64,000 nucleotides of DNA from Bosea sp. NBC_00550 (lineage in GTDB: Bacteria > Pseudomonadota > Alphaproteobacteria > Rhizobiales > Beijerinckiaceae): assembly GCF_026020075.1 (NCBI RefSeq), contig NZ_CP102772.1, positions 4,864,501 through 4,928,500 on the forward strand, in the 5' to 3' direction. Of this stretch, positions 46,725 through 56,093 are shown in pieces (positions within the stretch are counted from its first letter, which is position 1; each line of letters starts with the position of its first letter). The position numbers were made by a program, and so were the translations under genes. The notes beneath the pieces are model-generated. The model was not told the origin of the DNA. It worked only from the letters and a program-made list of their open reading frames with translations, and searched no databases.

Positions 46725-47652
46725 TCAGTATTCCCGACCGCGCGGGACGAGCCCCTCGATGGGGAGCCCTTTGCGGTGGCGCTCGATCGTCTCGAGCACA
46801 AAGGCGGCGCCGCTTTCCGGGCGCGTCATGCTGGCGATGTGAGGTGTCATCACGATGCGCGGGTGGTTCCAGAACGGATGATCCGGCGCCGGGGGCTCGC
46901 TTTCGAGCACATCGATCATCGCGCCCGAAAGCTGTCCTGTATCCAATGCGTCCAGCAGGTCGGTTTCGACGAGATGCCCGCCTCGCCCGACATTGATCAG
47001 GCCCGCCCCGCGCGGCAGCTGCGAGAACAACCGTGCATCGAGGATGCCTTGCGTGGCCTCGATCAGCGGCAGCAGGCAGATCAGGATATCCGTCTGCGCC
47101 AGGAAGGCGGGGAGTTCTGCTGCGCCGGTAAAGCAGGTGACACCCTCGATCTGCCGCGGTGAGCGGTTCCAGCCCGACAAGGGAAAACCGAAGGAACGCA
47201 GCTTCGCCAGGCTCGCCTGGCCGAGCTGTCCCAGCCCCAGAATGCCGACACGCCGACCTGCGGGGGGACGGACCTGGATCTCTCGCCAATGCCGCTGGCG
47301 CTGCTGGTCGATGAAATCGACCATGTTGCGGTGAAGCATCAGCGTGGCCATGCAAACGAATTCGGCCATGCTTTCGGCGATGCCTGGCTCAAGCATGCGC
47401 ACGACCGGCAATTCGGGCGGCAATTTGCTGAAATCGAGCTGATCGATGCCGGCACCTACCGAGAAGACCATCTTGAGGTTCGGGAAGGTCTCGGCGATCC
47501 GCTCCGGCGGCTGCCAGAGCAGGAGGTTATTCGATGGCCAGCGGATCGCCGATATCCGGCCAGATCCGGAAGGGCGTCTCGGGCGCCTGTCGGGCGAAGG
47601 CCGCGGCCCATTGGTCCGCCCGCTCGGCGCTCGCCTTGTAGAGGATGGTCAC
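46725..47652 (-). pseudogene. ghrA: Glyoxylate/hydroxypyruvate reductase A, frameshifted
   Basis: A GTG at 47652 behind GGGAG opens a frame (TILYKASAERADQWAAAF...DIGDPLAIE) that stops at 47528 after 41 residues. Deleting one A in the TTATT at about 47527-47531 joins it exactly to the second frame, which continues through MVFSVGAGID to the stop at 46725. The joined protein would be about 308 residues, the normal GhrA length, with the NAD motif VGILGLGQLGQASL and the catalytic segment ending NHPRIVMTPHIAS. The second frame alone starts at 47471 and lacks part of the substrate domain. The base could be a real mutation or a sequencing error. It is the last gene of the peptide/opine operon. Confidence 0.82.
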
Positions 47653-47663
47653 GGCGGCGCTCC

Positions 47664-48992
47664 CTAGAACAGCCCGACCGGCGCCAGCGGCCGCCCGTCG
47701 ACCAGCCGCTCGTAGCTATAGGCGGCGGGATCGACGAAGGACGGGTCACCGCGCACGACATCGGCTGCGAGCTTGCCGGCGGCCGGGCCGATGCCGAAGC
47801 CATGGCCCGAGAAGCCGGTGGCGAGGAAGAAGCCCTTCAGGCTGGCGACCGGCGAGATCACCGGCACGGTATCGGGCGTGGAATCGATCGTCCCGCCCCA
47901 GGCCTCGGCGATGCGGATGTCCTTGAGCGCGGGGTTGCCGGCGATCAGCGCGGCCAGCGCCGAATTGACCAGCTCCATGTCGGGCGCGGGGTCCTGCACG
48001 CGCACTGCCTCGAACGGGGAGGGCTGATCGAACTGCCAGTTGGCGCTGCCGAAAAGCTGCTTGAAGAAATCCGCTCCCAGCCGCAGCTTCAGCCCGGCCC
48101 GGCGTTGCTTGAAGGTCGGCCAGAACATCTTGGCGTAGCGCAGGATGTCGGGTGTCAGGTTGACCGTGCCGCGCCCGCGCAGCGCCAGCGTGAAGCCGCC
48201 GTCGAGCCGGCGGCGGACGCAATATTCGGTGGTGCCCAGCGCCCCGGCGGTGATCTCGGGCGCCGGCGTGGTGCGGCAGGCGGTGGCGTCGACCAGTCCG
48301 ATCGGCAGGTCGATTCCGTGGCGCCGGCAGAACAGCGAGGACCAGGCGCCGCCCGCCAGCAGCACGGCCTGGGTGCGGATCGTGCCCTTCTCGGTCACGA
48401 CTGCGCTGACGGCACCGGCCGTCGTCTCTAGGCCGCGCGCTGCGCAGCCCTGATGGATGGTGACGCCCCGCTTGCGTGCTGCCAGGGCGAGCGCCGGCAC
48501 GGCCATCGAAGGCTCCGCCCGCCCGTCGCTCGGCGTATGCAGGCCGGCCACCCACTTCTGCGAATTGCCGGGCAGCCTCTCTGCGACCTCGGCCGGGCTC
48601 AGCAAGGTGGAGTGGACCTGAAGCTCGCGCGCGATCACGGCCCAGCGTTCCCAATCGGCGGCTTCCTTGGGGTCCTTGGTCAGGAAGAGCACGCCGGTGC
48701 GCCGAAAGCCGGTATCGGCCCCGGCCTCTTCCTGCAGCTCTTCCCAGAGGCGCAGAGCTTCGCGCGCAAGCGGAATCTCGGCCCGGGCGCGGCCCTGCTG
48801 GCGGCACCAGCCCCAGTTGCGGCTCGACTGCTCGCCCGCGACATGCCCTTTCTCGACCAGCGCGACCGACAAACCCTTGCGGGCGAGATGATAGGCGCTG
48901 GATACGCCGATCACGCCGCCCCCGATGACCACCACGTCGACGGCCTCCGGCAGGCGCTCGTCGCTGGGAATGCGGTTGACCGGCGGGGACAT
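47664..48992 (-). CDS. FAD-dependent amino-acid/opine oxidoreductase (DadA-like)
   Basis: 442 residues. The FAD-binding VVVIGGGVIGVSSAYHLARK is near residue 20, QSSRNWGWCRQQGR near 55 is the DAO-family flavin contact, and the C-terminal GFSGHGFGIGPAAGKLAAD closes the FAD site. The family oxidises secondary or D-amino acids, or opines, to the oxo acid. ATG 48992 follows AGGAG. It is co-transcribed with a peptide-type ABC importer, so its substrate is probably what the importer brings in. The stop is 11 bp before the ghrA start. Confidence 0.88.
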   Translation of the reverse strand: MSPPVNRIPSDERLPEAVDVVVIGGGVIGVSSAYHLARKGLSVALVEKGHVAGEQSSRNWGWCRQQGRARAEIPLAREALRLWEELQEEAGADTGFRRTGVLFLTKDPKEAADWERWAVIARELQVHSTLLSPAEVAERLPGNSQKWVAGLHTPSDGRAEPSMAVPALALAARKRGVTIHQGCAARGLETTAGAVSAVVTEKGTIRTQAVLLAGGAWSSLFCRRHGIDLPIGLVDATACRTTPAPEITAGALGTTEYCVRRRLDGGFTLALRGRGTVNLTPDILRYAKMFWPTFKQRRAGLKLRLGADFFKQLFGSANWQFDQPSPFEAVRVQDPAPDMELVNSALAALIAGNPALKDIRIAEAWGGTIDSTPDTVPVISPVASLKGFFLATGFSGHGFGIGPAAGKLAADVVRGDPSFVDPAAYSYERLVDGRPLAPVGLF

Positions 48993-49047
48993 GGACGGTG
49001 CTCCTGAGGAATGGAGTGGGTAGCCGAGGCGGCGGGAAGGGGTGGCG

Positions 49048-49935
49048 TCAGTTGATGTCCATGCGCGGATCGAGCGCATCGCGCAGGCCGTCGCCGATGA
49101 AGTTGAAGCTGGTCACCGCGAGCGTGATCGCGATGCCGGGGAGGAGCGCAAGCCAGGGCGCGCTCGTCAGGTAGATCTGGGCGTTGTTGAGCATGTTGCC
49201 CCAGCTCGAGGCCGGCGGCTGGATGCCATAGCCGAGGAAGCTGATGTAGGATTCGAGCAGGATCGCCTTCGCGACGTTGAGCGTAGCCGCCACCACGATC
49301 GGCGCCATCGCGTTGGGCAAAAGGCTCCGGAACATGATGTAGAAATCGCTGGCTCCCACGGCGCGGGCCGCGGCTGCGAAGTCGCGCTCGCGCAGGGAGC
49401 GGATCTGCGCCTCGACGATGCGCGCGACATTCATCCAGGACGTCGCGGCGATCAGCAGCGTGGTGGCCAGAATGCCGGGTTCGGTAAGTGCGGCCAGCGC
49501 CAGCAGCAGGAAGATCGCCGGGAAGCACAGAACCGCATCGACGAAGCGCATCAGCACCGCGCCGAGCCAGCCGCCGTAGAAGCCCGCGATCACGCCGACC
49601 GCGATGCCGATCGCCATCGCCACGGCCATGGCGAGGAAGCCGATCGCCAGCGAGATGCGCCCGCCCATCATCAGCCGGGCGAGGATATCGCGGCCGAGCT
49701 CGTCCGTTCCCAGCACATGGACGCCGGAGAACGGCGGCGCGAAGCGCTGCATGATGTCGATATAGGTGTCGTCGAATGGCAGGAGATAGGGCCCGACGAC
49801 GGAGCCAAGCGCCAGGATGAGGATCGTCACGGAGCCGGCCATGGCGAGCCGATGCCGGCGGAAGCGGCGCCAGGCGGTGTTTCCGGTCGAGGCGGCCACG
49901 GGTTCGAGCGAGACGGATGCGGCTTGTGCGCTCAT
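49048..49935 (-). CDS. Peptide/opine ABC permease, DppC type
   Basis: 295 residues. The N-terminal region FRRHRLAMAGSVTILILAL is typical of DppC. ILGTDELGRDILARLMMGGRISL-type sequence (about 74-97) marks the OppC N-domain. The EAA loop is FAAAARAVGASDFYIMFRSLLPNAM (about 185-210), and the C-terminus DGLRDALDPRM is characteristic. It pairs with the DppB-type permease 4 bp upstream. Confidence 0.92.
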   Translation of the reverse strand: MSAQAASVSLEPVAASTGNTAWRRFRRHRLAMAGSVTILILALGSVVGPYLLPFDDTYIDIMQRFAPPFSGVHVLGTDELGRDILARLMMGGRISLAIGFLAMAVAMAIGIAVGVIAGFYGGWLGAVLMRFVDAVLCFPAIFLLLALAALTEPGILATTLLIAATSWMNVARIVEAQIRSLRERDFAAAARAVGASDFYIMFRSLLPNAMAPIVVAATLNVAKAILLESYISFLGYGIQPPASSWGNMLNNAQIYLTSAPWLALLPGIAITLAVTSFNFIGDGLRDALDPRMDIN

Positions 49936-49939
49936 GGCC

Positions 49940-50890
49940 TCACTCCATCCTGATCCGTGGATCGACCAGCGCGTAGAGCAGGTCGGCGAGCAGCGAGCCG
50001 AGCATCACCATCGCGGCCGAGAGCATCAGGATGCCCATCACGACGGGATAGTCGCGATAGGCGATGGAATCGAGGAAGAGCCGGCCCATGCCGGGCCAGG
50101 TGAATACGGTTTCCGCGACCAGCGCGCCGCCGAGCAGGGTCGGGAATTGCAGGCCGGCGACGGTGATCATCGGCAGCAGCGCGTTGCGCAGCGCGTGCCG
50201 CGACAGCACGTTCCACTCCGGCAGGCCCTTGGCCCGCGCCGTGCGGATGTAGTCCTGGCCGATCACGTCGAGCATGGAGGAGCGCATGAAGCGCGCCCAG
50301 ATCGCCATCTCGACGAGAGCCAGAACCAGCGCCGGCGCGATCAGGTGATGCAGCAGGTCGAGCACGGAGTCGTCGCCGACCGTGTGGCGGTTGCCGGCCG
50401 GCAGCCAGCCGAGCGTGACCGAGAAGACGTAGATCGTGACCAGCCCGAACCAGAAGGTGGGTATCGAGAGCGCGATCATCGCGCCGACGGTCGCGAGCGT
50501 GTCGAACAGCGAATAGCGGCGGATCGCACCGAGGATGCCGATCCAGCAGCCGAGCAGGCAGGCGATCAGCGTTGCCGTCGCCATCAGCTCGAAGGTGGCC
50601 CGCAGATGCGAGCCTATGGTGACAAGCACGGCCCCGCCGTCGCGATAGGACGTGCCCCAATCTCCCTGCAGCATGCGCCAGAGCCAGTCGGCGTACTGGA
50701 CCGGCAAGGGCCGGTCCAGGCCGAGCTGGCGCGAGATCCGCGCGATGTCCTCGGGCGACATCTGCGACGACAGCGCGAACTGCGACAGCGGGCCGCCCGG
50801 CGCCAGATGCAGGATGGCGAAGCCGAGCATCGAGACGATGAGCAGGAGCACCAGCGCCTGCCCAAGCCGGCGAATGAGATAGGGAACCAT
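49940..50890 (-). CDS. Peptide/opine ABC permease, DppB type
   Basis: 316 residues. The N-terminus YLIRRLGQALVLLLIVSMLGF and LAPGGPLSQ are the DppB signature. The EAA loop is RTARAKGLPEWNVLSRHALRNALLP (about 195-220), and the protein ends YALVDPRIRME. Six helices are expected in the inner membrane. It follows the binding-protein gene by 22 bp. Confidence 0.92.
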   Translation of the reverse strand: MVPYLIRRLGQALVLLLIVSMLGFAILHLAPGGPLSQFALSSQMSPEDIARISRQLGLDRPLPVQYADWLWRMLQGDWGTSYRDGGAVLVTIGSHLRATFELMATATLIACLLGCWIGILGAIRRYSLFDTLATVGAMIALSIPTFWFGLVTIYVFSVTLGWLPAGNRHTVGDDSVLDLLHHLIAPALVLALVEMAIWARFMRSSMLDVIGQDYIRTARAKGLPEWNVLSRHALRNALLPMITVAGLQFPTLLGGALVAETVFTWPGMGRLFLDSIAYRDYPVVMGILMLSAAMVMLGSLLADLLYALVDPRIRME

Positions 50891-50912
50891 CGCAGCGCGA
50901 CCCGTCCGGCGC

Positions 50913-52565
50913 TCAGGCCCAGTACCACTCCCGCATGTTCCAGCAATTGGACGAGGTGTTGATGTTGGGCGCGAAGCCCTGCAGCCCGTCCTTGGTGCCT
51001 TCGGCGATCACCGACTGGAACAGCGGCAGGATGGCGAGATCGTCGCGGATCAGTTTCTGCAGCGCGCCATAGGTCGCCTTGCGCTCGGCGAGGTCGAACT
51101 GCGCCGCGCCTTGGGCCAGCAGCCGGTCGGCCTCCTTGTTCTGGTACTGGTAGGTGTTGTAGCCGCGCCCGCCCTTGGCCGGGATCGCGCTGGAGCCGAA
51201 GCGCGGCGTCACGTCGGGGTCGCTGCCCAGCATGAAGTTGACGCCGACGATGACCGACTGGAATTTCGACTGCTGCCAGAAGTCGCCCCAGATCACGGCG
51301 GCCGGCATGTTGTTGATGCGCAGCGAGGCACCGATCGCCTTCCAGTCCTGCATCAGGAGCTGCTGCGTCTGCTCGCGCACGGCGTTGCCGCTGGTGGTCG
51401 AGTTGGCGAATTCCAGCCGGACGCCGCTCTTCTCGCGGATGCCGCCGGAGCCGCGCTTCCAGCCGGCGGCATCGAGGATGGCGTTGGCCTTGGCGGGATC
51501 ATAGGCATGGGCCGGCAGGTCCTTGGTGAAGGACCAGGCCTGTTGCGGCACGAAGGATTCCGTCGGCATCGGCAGCCCGTAGTTGAGCGCGTCGATCAAC
51601 CCCTTCTTGTTGATGCCGAGATAAAGCGCCTCCCGCACCGCCCGGTCGGCGAGCGGGCCGAATTCGAGATTGGGCGCGATATGCTCGATCGATGCCATCG
51701 GCGAGACCGTGATCTTGCGGCCCGGCAGGGTCTTCGCCTCCTTGACGAAGTTCGGCAGCACGCCCTGGATGCCGGTGTAGTCGATCTGGCCGGTGCGGAA
51801 CTGGGTGTAGAGCACGGTCAGATCGGGGACGTATTTGAAGACGATCCGCTCCAGGAACGGGCCGCGCCCGTGATAGCTCTTGTTGGCGAGGAGCTGGATG
51901 TGATCGCCCGGCACCCTCTCGCCCCAGCGGAACGGGCCGGTCCCGATCGGCGCATTGTTGAAGGGCGAGGCATTGGGGTCGGACGCCTTCTCCAGCGCGT
52001 GCCTGGGCACGATGAAGAACAGCGACAGGATCGACATATAGGGCGAATAGGCGCTCTCCATGCGCCAGTGGATCTCGTCGGGAGCCACCACCTTGATGTC
52101 GTGGACGAGGCTGTGCCCGACCCGGTTGCGGGCGCGGAAGGCGGTGTTGTTGACGAGGTCGATGCTGAACTTGACGTCCTCGGCCGTGAAGGGCGTGCCG
52201 TCATGCCATTTGGCGTCGTTGCGCAGCTTGACCTTCCAGGTCAGGCCGTCGGCGGAAAGCCCGCCATTCTCGACGGTGGGAACCTCCTTGGCGAGGTCGG
52301 CCTGGAAGCGGCCTTCAGGGTCGATGTACCAGAGCGTGCTGAAAAGCTGCCACCAGACGCCCTGATCGACCTCGATGCCGGGCATCAGCGGATGGAAGAC
52401 CGTCGGCTCCTGCGACAGGCCGGCGACGACCTGGCCCTTCGGCTCGGACGGTGGCTGCGCGGCTCGCAGCGGCAAGGGCACGCTGATGCCCGCCGCCAGC
52501 CCCATGCCCATCGCCAGAGCGCCGCGGCGCGTCGGGGCCGTGACTCCAGAATATCCGTCAGACAT
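50913..52565 (-). CDS. Peptide/opine-binding periplasmic protein (family 5)
   Basis: 550 residues. A Tat-type signal (TRRGALAMGMGLAAGISVPL) spans about 12-35. The mature domain shows the family 5 pattern: WKVKLRNDAKWHDGTPFTAEDVKFSIDL (about 108-135), RAVREALYLGINKKGLIDAL near 300 and YDPAKANAILDAAGW near 345. It delivers a peptide-like ligand to the two permeases. No ATPase gene is present in this operon, so it must borrow one from elsewhere. A palindrome 40 bp upstream is the likely control site. Confidence 0.92.
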   Translation of the reverse strand: MSDGYSGVTAPTRRGALAMGMGLAAGISVPLPLRAAQPPSEPKGQVVAGLSQEPTVFHPLMPGIEVDQGVWWQLFSTLWYIDPEGRFQADLAKEVPTVENGGLSADGLTWKVKLRNDAKWHDGTPFTAEDVKFSIDLVNNTAFRARNRVGHSLVHDIKVVAPDEIHWRMESAYSPYMSILSLFFIVPRHALEKASDPNASPFNNAPIGTGPFRWGERVPGDHIQLLANKSYHGRGPFLERIVFKYVPDLTVLYTQFRTGQIDYTGIQGVLPNFVKEAKTLPGRKITVSPMASIEHIAPNLEFGPLADRAVREALYLGINKKGLIDALNYGLPMPTESFVPQQAWSFTKDLPAHAYDPAKANAILDAAGWKRGSGGIREKSGVRLEFANSTTSGNAVREQTQQLLMQDWKAIGASLRINNMPAAVIWGDFWQQSKFQSVIVGVNFMLGSDPDVTPRFGSSAIPAKGGRGYNTYQYQNKEADRLLAQGAAQFDLAERKATYGALQKLIRDDLAILPLFQSVIAEGTKDGLQGFAPNINTSSNCWNMREWYWA

Positions 52566-52604
52566 GATGTGCCTCCTCCTGCGAACCCGGTTCCCGCACT
52601 TCGC

Positions 52605-52621
52605 AACGTGTTTGACACGTT
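52605..52621. promoter_or_regulatory. 17-bp palindrome in the divergent promoter (candidate operator)
   Basis: AACGTGT TTG ACACGTT has perfect 7-bp arms. It lies in the 211-bp gap between the binding-protein gene (40 bp from its start) and the divergent XRE-cupin gene, the expected place for that regulator to bind. No other inverted repeat of this quality is in the gap. Confidence 0.6.
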
Positions 52622-52776
52622 TCCTGCGAACGGAATTTCAATCCCTCTAACTTTTGTTATGCTGACTTCAACATGGCTGAAAAAACCTGTCAATCTTGCC
52701 AACGCACTCCGTCGCCGTCATCTCGGGATCGAGCGGCTGTGCTAGGCGTTTCAGGAAACATGCTGAGAGGCGATCG

Positions 52777-53421
52777 ATGAGCAGGCATGATGCTGGACCG
52801 GATTCCCTGGACAAGGTGACCAACGAGCCGATCGTCGTTCCCGAGGACGCCGAGCACCGGCTCGGCGAGACGGTCCGGCTTTTGCGCCAGCGCGCCGGCT
52901 TGTCGATTCAGGAGGTCTCGCAGCGCACGGGCCTGTCCACCGGCATGATCAGCCAGCTCGAGCGTGCGCTGGCCTCACCCTCGATCAGGAGCCTGCGGCT
53001 GCTGAGCATCGCATTGGGCGTGCCGATCTCCTATTTCTTCGAGCCGCATGCCCCCGACCCGTCGTCGCGATACGTCGTGCGCCGGAACGACCGACGCCTC
53101 CTCCGCCTCACGGCGAGCGGCGTGCTCAAGGAATCGCTGACGCCGGCCCAGGGCGGCGCGCTCGAGATCTACGAGCTGACGCTCAATCCCGGCGCGTCGT
53201 CGGGTGCCGATTTCGTCCAGCATGTCGGAGAGAAGGCGGTCTACGTTCTCGCAGGCCGTATCCGGATCTGGCTCGACCATGAACCCCATGTGCTGGATGC
53301 GGGCGACAGCGTCTGCTTCCCCAGCACGGTTCCCCACATGTTCGACAACCCCGAACAGACCGTGGCCCGCGCGATCTGGGTCACGACCTTGCATTCCGGC
53401 ACGCCGTCGCGGGGCAGCTAA
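52777..53421 (+). CDS. XRE-family regulator with cupin domain
   Basis: 214 residues. A helix-turn-helix at about 30-85 ([20 protein letters not shown]...TGMISQLERALASPS) is joined to a cupin sensor domain (about 135-205, with HVGEKAVYVLAGRIRIWLD and GDSVCFPSTVPHMFDN). PuuR-like proteins of this type usually repress a neighbouring amine or amino-acid catabolic operon until its substrate is present. ATG 52777 has GAGAGG upstream. The divergent peptide/opine operon is the natural target. Confidence 0.9.
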   Translation: MSRHDAGPDSLDKVTNEPIVVPEDAEHRLGETVRLLRQRAGLSIQEVSQRTGLSTGMISQLERALASPSIRSLRLLSIALGVPISYFFEPHAPDPSSRYVVRRNDRRLLRLTASGVLKESLTPAQGGALEIYELTLNPGASSGADFVQHVGEKAVYVLAGRIRIWLDHEPHVLDAGDSVCFPSTVPHMFDNPEQTVARAIWVTTLHSGTPSRGS

Positions 53422-53436
53422 GATCGCAGGCGGATA

Positions 53437-54492
53437 TCAACCGCTCTCGCCCATCAGTATCCTCGTCAAGACGGAAGCCAGCATGGGCTGCGCCAGGGGG
53501 AAGGACTGGCCGGCCCAGATCGGGCTGAAATCATCGCTGCCGGCCTTCTCGGCCGCGCTGCGCAGCGGGCCGATCGCACCGCCCGCGGTCGGAAAAGCCG
53601 GGGCGTCCTTCGACAACGGCCCAAGCTCGGACATCAGGCGATTGACGATGCCCCGCGCCGGCCGGCCCGTGAACAGATTCGTGACGGCTGTCGGCCGGTC
53701 GGGCGAGCCGAGCGCCTGCCGATGGACGTCGGATATGCTGGCCTCGGGCGTCACCAGATAGGCTGTCCCGACCTGCACGCCCGCCGCCCCCAGCGCGAAT
53801 GCGGCCTCGACGCCGCGCCTGTCGGAAATGCCGCCCGCGGCGATCACCGGCACCGAGACGGCATCGACGATCTGGGGGACCAGCGCGAAGGTTCCGATCT
53901 GTTCGGACATCCTGTCAGTCAGGAAGCTGCCCCGATGGCCACCCGCTTCCGCGCCCATCGCGATGACGGCGTCGACCCCGCGCTCGACGAGCCAGCGCGC
54001 CTCGGCCACCGTGGTGGCGGAGGCGATCACCACGGCACCCGTGCGCTTCACCCTGTCGAGCAGATCTGCCGGCGGCAGGCCGAAATGAAAGCTGACCACC
54101 TCCGGCCGATAGTCCTCCACGACGGCCGCACCCGTCGCGTCGAACGGTGTTCTCCCGCCCGGCGCCTTCGGCATGTCCGGATCGAGGCCGGCTTCGGCAT
54201 AGTAGCCGGTGAGCTGCGAGAGCCATGCGGCCTGACGCGCAGGGTCGTCGGCGGGGTTGGTGTGGCAGAAGAAGTTCAGGTTGATCGGGCGCGACGTGCC
54301 CGCCCGGACCCGGTCCAATGCCGCCCGCAGGCCGCGCTCGTCATATTGCGCGCTCGGCAGCGAGCCCAGCCCACCCACCTCGCTGACGGCTATGACCATC
54401 TCCGGCGTCGTCGCGCCCGCCATCGGCGCCTGGATGATCGGCAGCTCGACGCCGAGAAGCGCAGTCAGCCTGGATTGATATGATGTGGTCAT
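53437..54492 (-). CDS. Nitronate monooxygenase (NPD family)
   Basis: 351 residues, FMN-dependent TIM barrel. Near the start PIIQAPMAGATTPEMVIAV and GGLGSLPSAQ contact FMN; VDAVIAMGAEAGGHRG (about 170) and PVIAAGGISDRRGVEAAFALGAAGVQVGTAYL (about 213-245) form the phosphate-binding loops. It oxidises alkyl nitronates, protecting against propionate-3-nitronate, or acts on related substrates. ATG 54492 follows AAAGGA. It is the last gene of a four-gene unit with the SDR, tautomerase and MFS genes. Confidence 0.88.
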   Translation of the reverse strand: MTTSYQSRLTALLGVELPIIQAPMAGATTPEMVIAVSEVGGLGSLPSAQYDERGLRAALDRVRAGTSRPINLNFFCHTNPADDPARQAAWLSQLTGYYAEAGLDPDMPKAPGGRTPFDATGAAVVEDYRPEVVSFHFGLPPADLLDRVKRTGAVVIASATTVAEARWLVERGVDAVIAMGAEAGGHRGSFLTDRMSEQIGTFALVPQIVDAVSVPVIAAGGISDRRGVEAAFALGAAGVQVGTAYLVTPEASISDVHRQALGSPDRPTAVTNLFTGRPARGIVNRLMSELGPLSKDAPAFPTAGGAIGPLRSAAEKAGSDDFSPIWAGQSFPLAQPMLASVLTRILMGESG

Positions 54493-54550
54493 CGTCTTTC
54501 CTTTCGCGGTTCCTGCCGATTGTCGGGCCTGTTCGGACACATCCATGATC

Positions 54551-55747
54551 TCAGGCGGGGCTCGATGTCGCCCGCATCGCAGCCTCCCGAGCGGCCGTCT
54601 CCGCCAGGTCGACCCGTCGAGGCTCCATCTTGGGCAGGCTCAGTGCAGCCGCAGTCAACAGGACGAGGCCGGCCAGGAGAAGCGAAGCGTCGAAGGAACC
54701 GGTCGAAAGATAGAGGGCATTCGCAACGAAGGGGCCGGCGATCTGCCCTGCACCATAGGCGAGCGTCATCACGGCGATCATGTCGAACCGGACGAGCGCT
54801 GCGACCTTGCGGGCCGCCGGCAGCGCGATCGTGACGGTGCCGACGAAGGTTCCGCCGACGATGAGGGCGCTGGCGACATAGGCCACGGGATGATGCAGCA
54901 CCGGCAGGACAACGCCGACAGCCTGCACGCCCAGGTTCGCCGCGAGGCTGATGTTGCTGCCCCAGCGCCGATGCAGCGCGTGCCAGAGGAAGCAGGACGG
55001 CACGGCGCCCAGGCCGAAGAGCGCCCAGATATGCGCCGGATCGACCGAGCCCAGCGCATTCCGCACGAGCAACGGCAGGTAGGTTGCAGTGACGATGTAG
55101 CCGAAGCCCGCCAGGCCATAGACGATTGTCAGCCGGTAGGGCCCGAGCAGGCCGCCGATCGCGGTCGCATGGGAGGTCGGCGGCGGCTCGTCCCGTTCCG
55201 CCCGGGACTGAAGCCACAAGGCGACCGATCCTAGAACAAGCGACACCCCGCCCAGCAGGAGCCAGACCCATCGGCTTGGCAGCGCCGCGGCGTGCCCGGC
55301 TGCAATGATTTCCGCGGAAAGCAGGATGCCGATTCCGACGCCTGCGAAAAGTGTCGCGGCCTGATGGGAAAGGCCGCGATCGTGAAGGAGCCACTGCGCC
55401 GCCGCGACCATGGCGATCGCGCTCGAGACGCCTGCCAGGCCGCGAACCAGGATAACGAGCGGAGAAGACAAGGGCAGGCCGAGCGGGGCGAGCAAGGCGG
55501 CCGTCGTCAGCACCGCCAGCGCACACATCGCCCGGCTCGAGCGGGTCGGCCACAGGCTCAGCAGCAATGCGCCGATCAGATAGCCGGCGTAGTTGGCCGA
55601 GGCGGCATATGAGCCTGCCTCGACGCTGATCTGCCGCTCGGCGACCATCAGGGGATAGAGGCCGGTGAACGCAAAGCGCCCGAAACCCATGCCGATCGCC
55701 AGCACCAGCGCACCGGCCAGGGCGGTTGTCCGGTCATTGCGAGACAT
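54551..55747 (-). CDS. YbfB/YjiJ-family MFS transporter
   Basis: 398 residues, twelve helices. The opening ALVLAIGMGFGRFAFTGLYPLM and ASANYAGYLIGALL are diagnostic of the YbfB/YjiJ group; a later MTLAYGAGQIAGPFVANALY lies in helix 11. Substrates are unknown for most members. It lies 58 bp before the nitronate monooxygenase gene and 83 bp after the tautomerase gene, same strand. Confidence 0.87.
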   Translation of the reverse strand: MSRNDRTTALAGALVLAIGMGFGRFAFTGLYPLMVAERQISVEAGSYAASANYAGYLIGALLLSLWPTRSSRAMCALAVLTTAALLAPLGLPLSSPLVILVRGLAGVSSAIAMVAAAQWLLHDRGLSHQAATLFAGVGIGILLSAEIIAAGHAAALPSRWVWLLLGGVSLVLGSVALWLQSRAERDEPPPTSHATAIGGLLGPYRLTIVYGLAGFGYIVTATYLPLLVRNALGSVDPAHIWALFGLGAVPSCFLWHALHRRWGSNISLAANLGVQAVGVVLPVLHHPVAYVASALIVGGTFVGTVTIALPAARKVAALVRFDMIAVMTLAYGAGQIAGPFVANALYLSTGSFDASLLLAGLVLLTAAALSLPKMEPRRVDLAETAAREAAMRATSSPA

Positions 55748-55830
55748 CGATACTCTCCGTGATGGTCAGCTCCGCAAGTCGCCGCCCGGCGGCTCGGCCG
55801 TTCGATGCCGAGCCGCGCGGGTAGGGGCGT

Positions 55831-56082
55831 TCAAGCCCCGGTAGGGCGAGTCTGGCTCGCTGCGCGCCGCTTGCGGTATTCCGGGACAGGCAAGCCGCCC
55901 CAGCCCCAGTTATCGAGCTCGACCTCCTCGATCACGACGAAGGTCGAGTCGAGCGGCTTGTTCAGTACGTCGAGCAGAAGCTGGCTGACGCCGGCGATGA
56001 GCTGCGCCTTCTCCTCGGCCGTGACAGAGGCGCGGCCGGGGCTGGAGCCTTCCTGCGTGACCTGTATGGTGACGATCGGCAT
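55831..56082 (-). CDS. Tautomerase-family protein (4-oxalocrotonate tautomerase-like)
   Basis: 83 residues. Pro follows the initiator Met (MPIVTIQV), the catalytic Pro1 of the superfamily, and AQLIAGVSQLLLDVL plus STFVVIEEVELDNWGWGGL match the second helix and beta-hairpin. It is slightly longer than the 62-residue minimal enzyme because of a basic tail. It probably interconverts keto/enol forms of a catabolic intermediate. It starts 11 bp after the SDR gene. Confidence 0.87.
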   Translation of the reverse strand: MPIVTIQVTQEGSSPGRASVTAEEKAQLIAGVSQLLLDVLNKPLDSTFVVIEEVELDNWGWGGLPVPEYRKRRAASQTRPTGA

Positions 56083-56093
56083 GGCCGTCTCCC

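Noticed and set aside
46544..46801. 85-codon minus-strand frame upstream of alkaline phosphatase
   Set aside because: It overlaps the ghrA 3' end in another frame and is Arg/Ser-rich; no start signal is evident.
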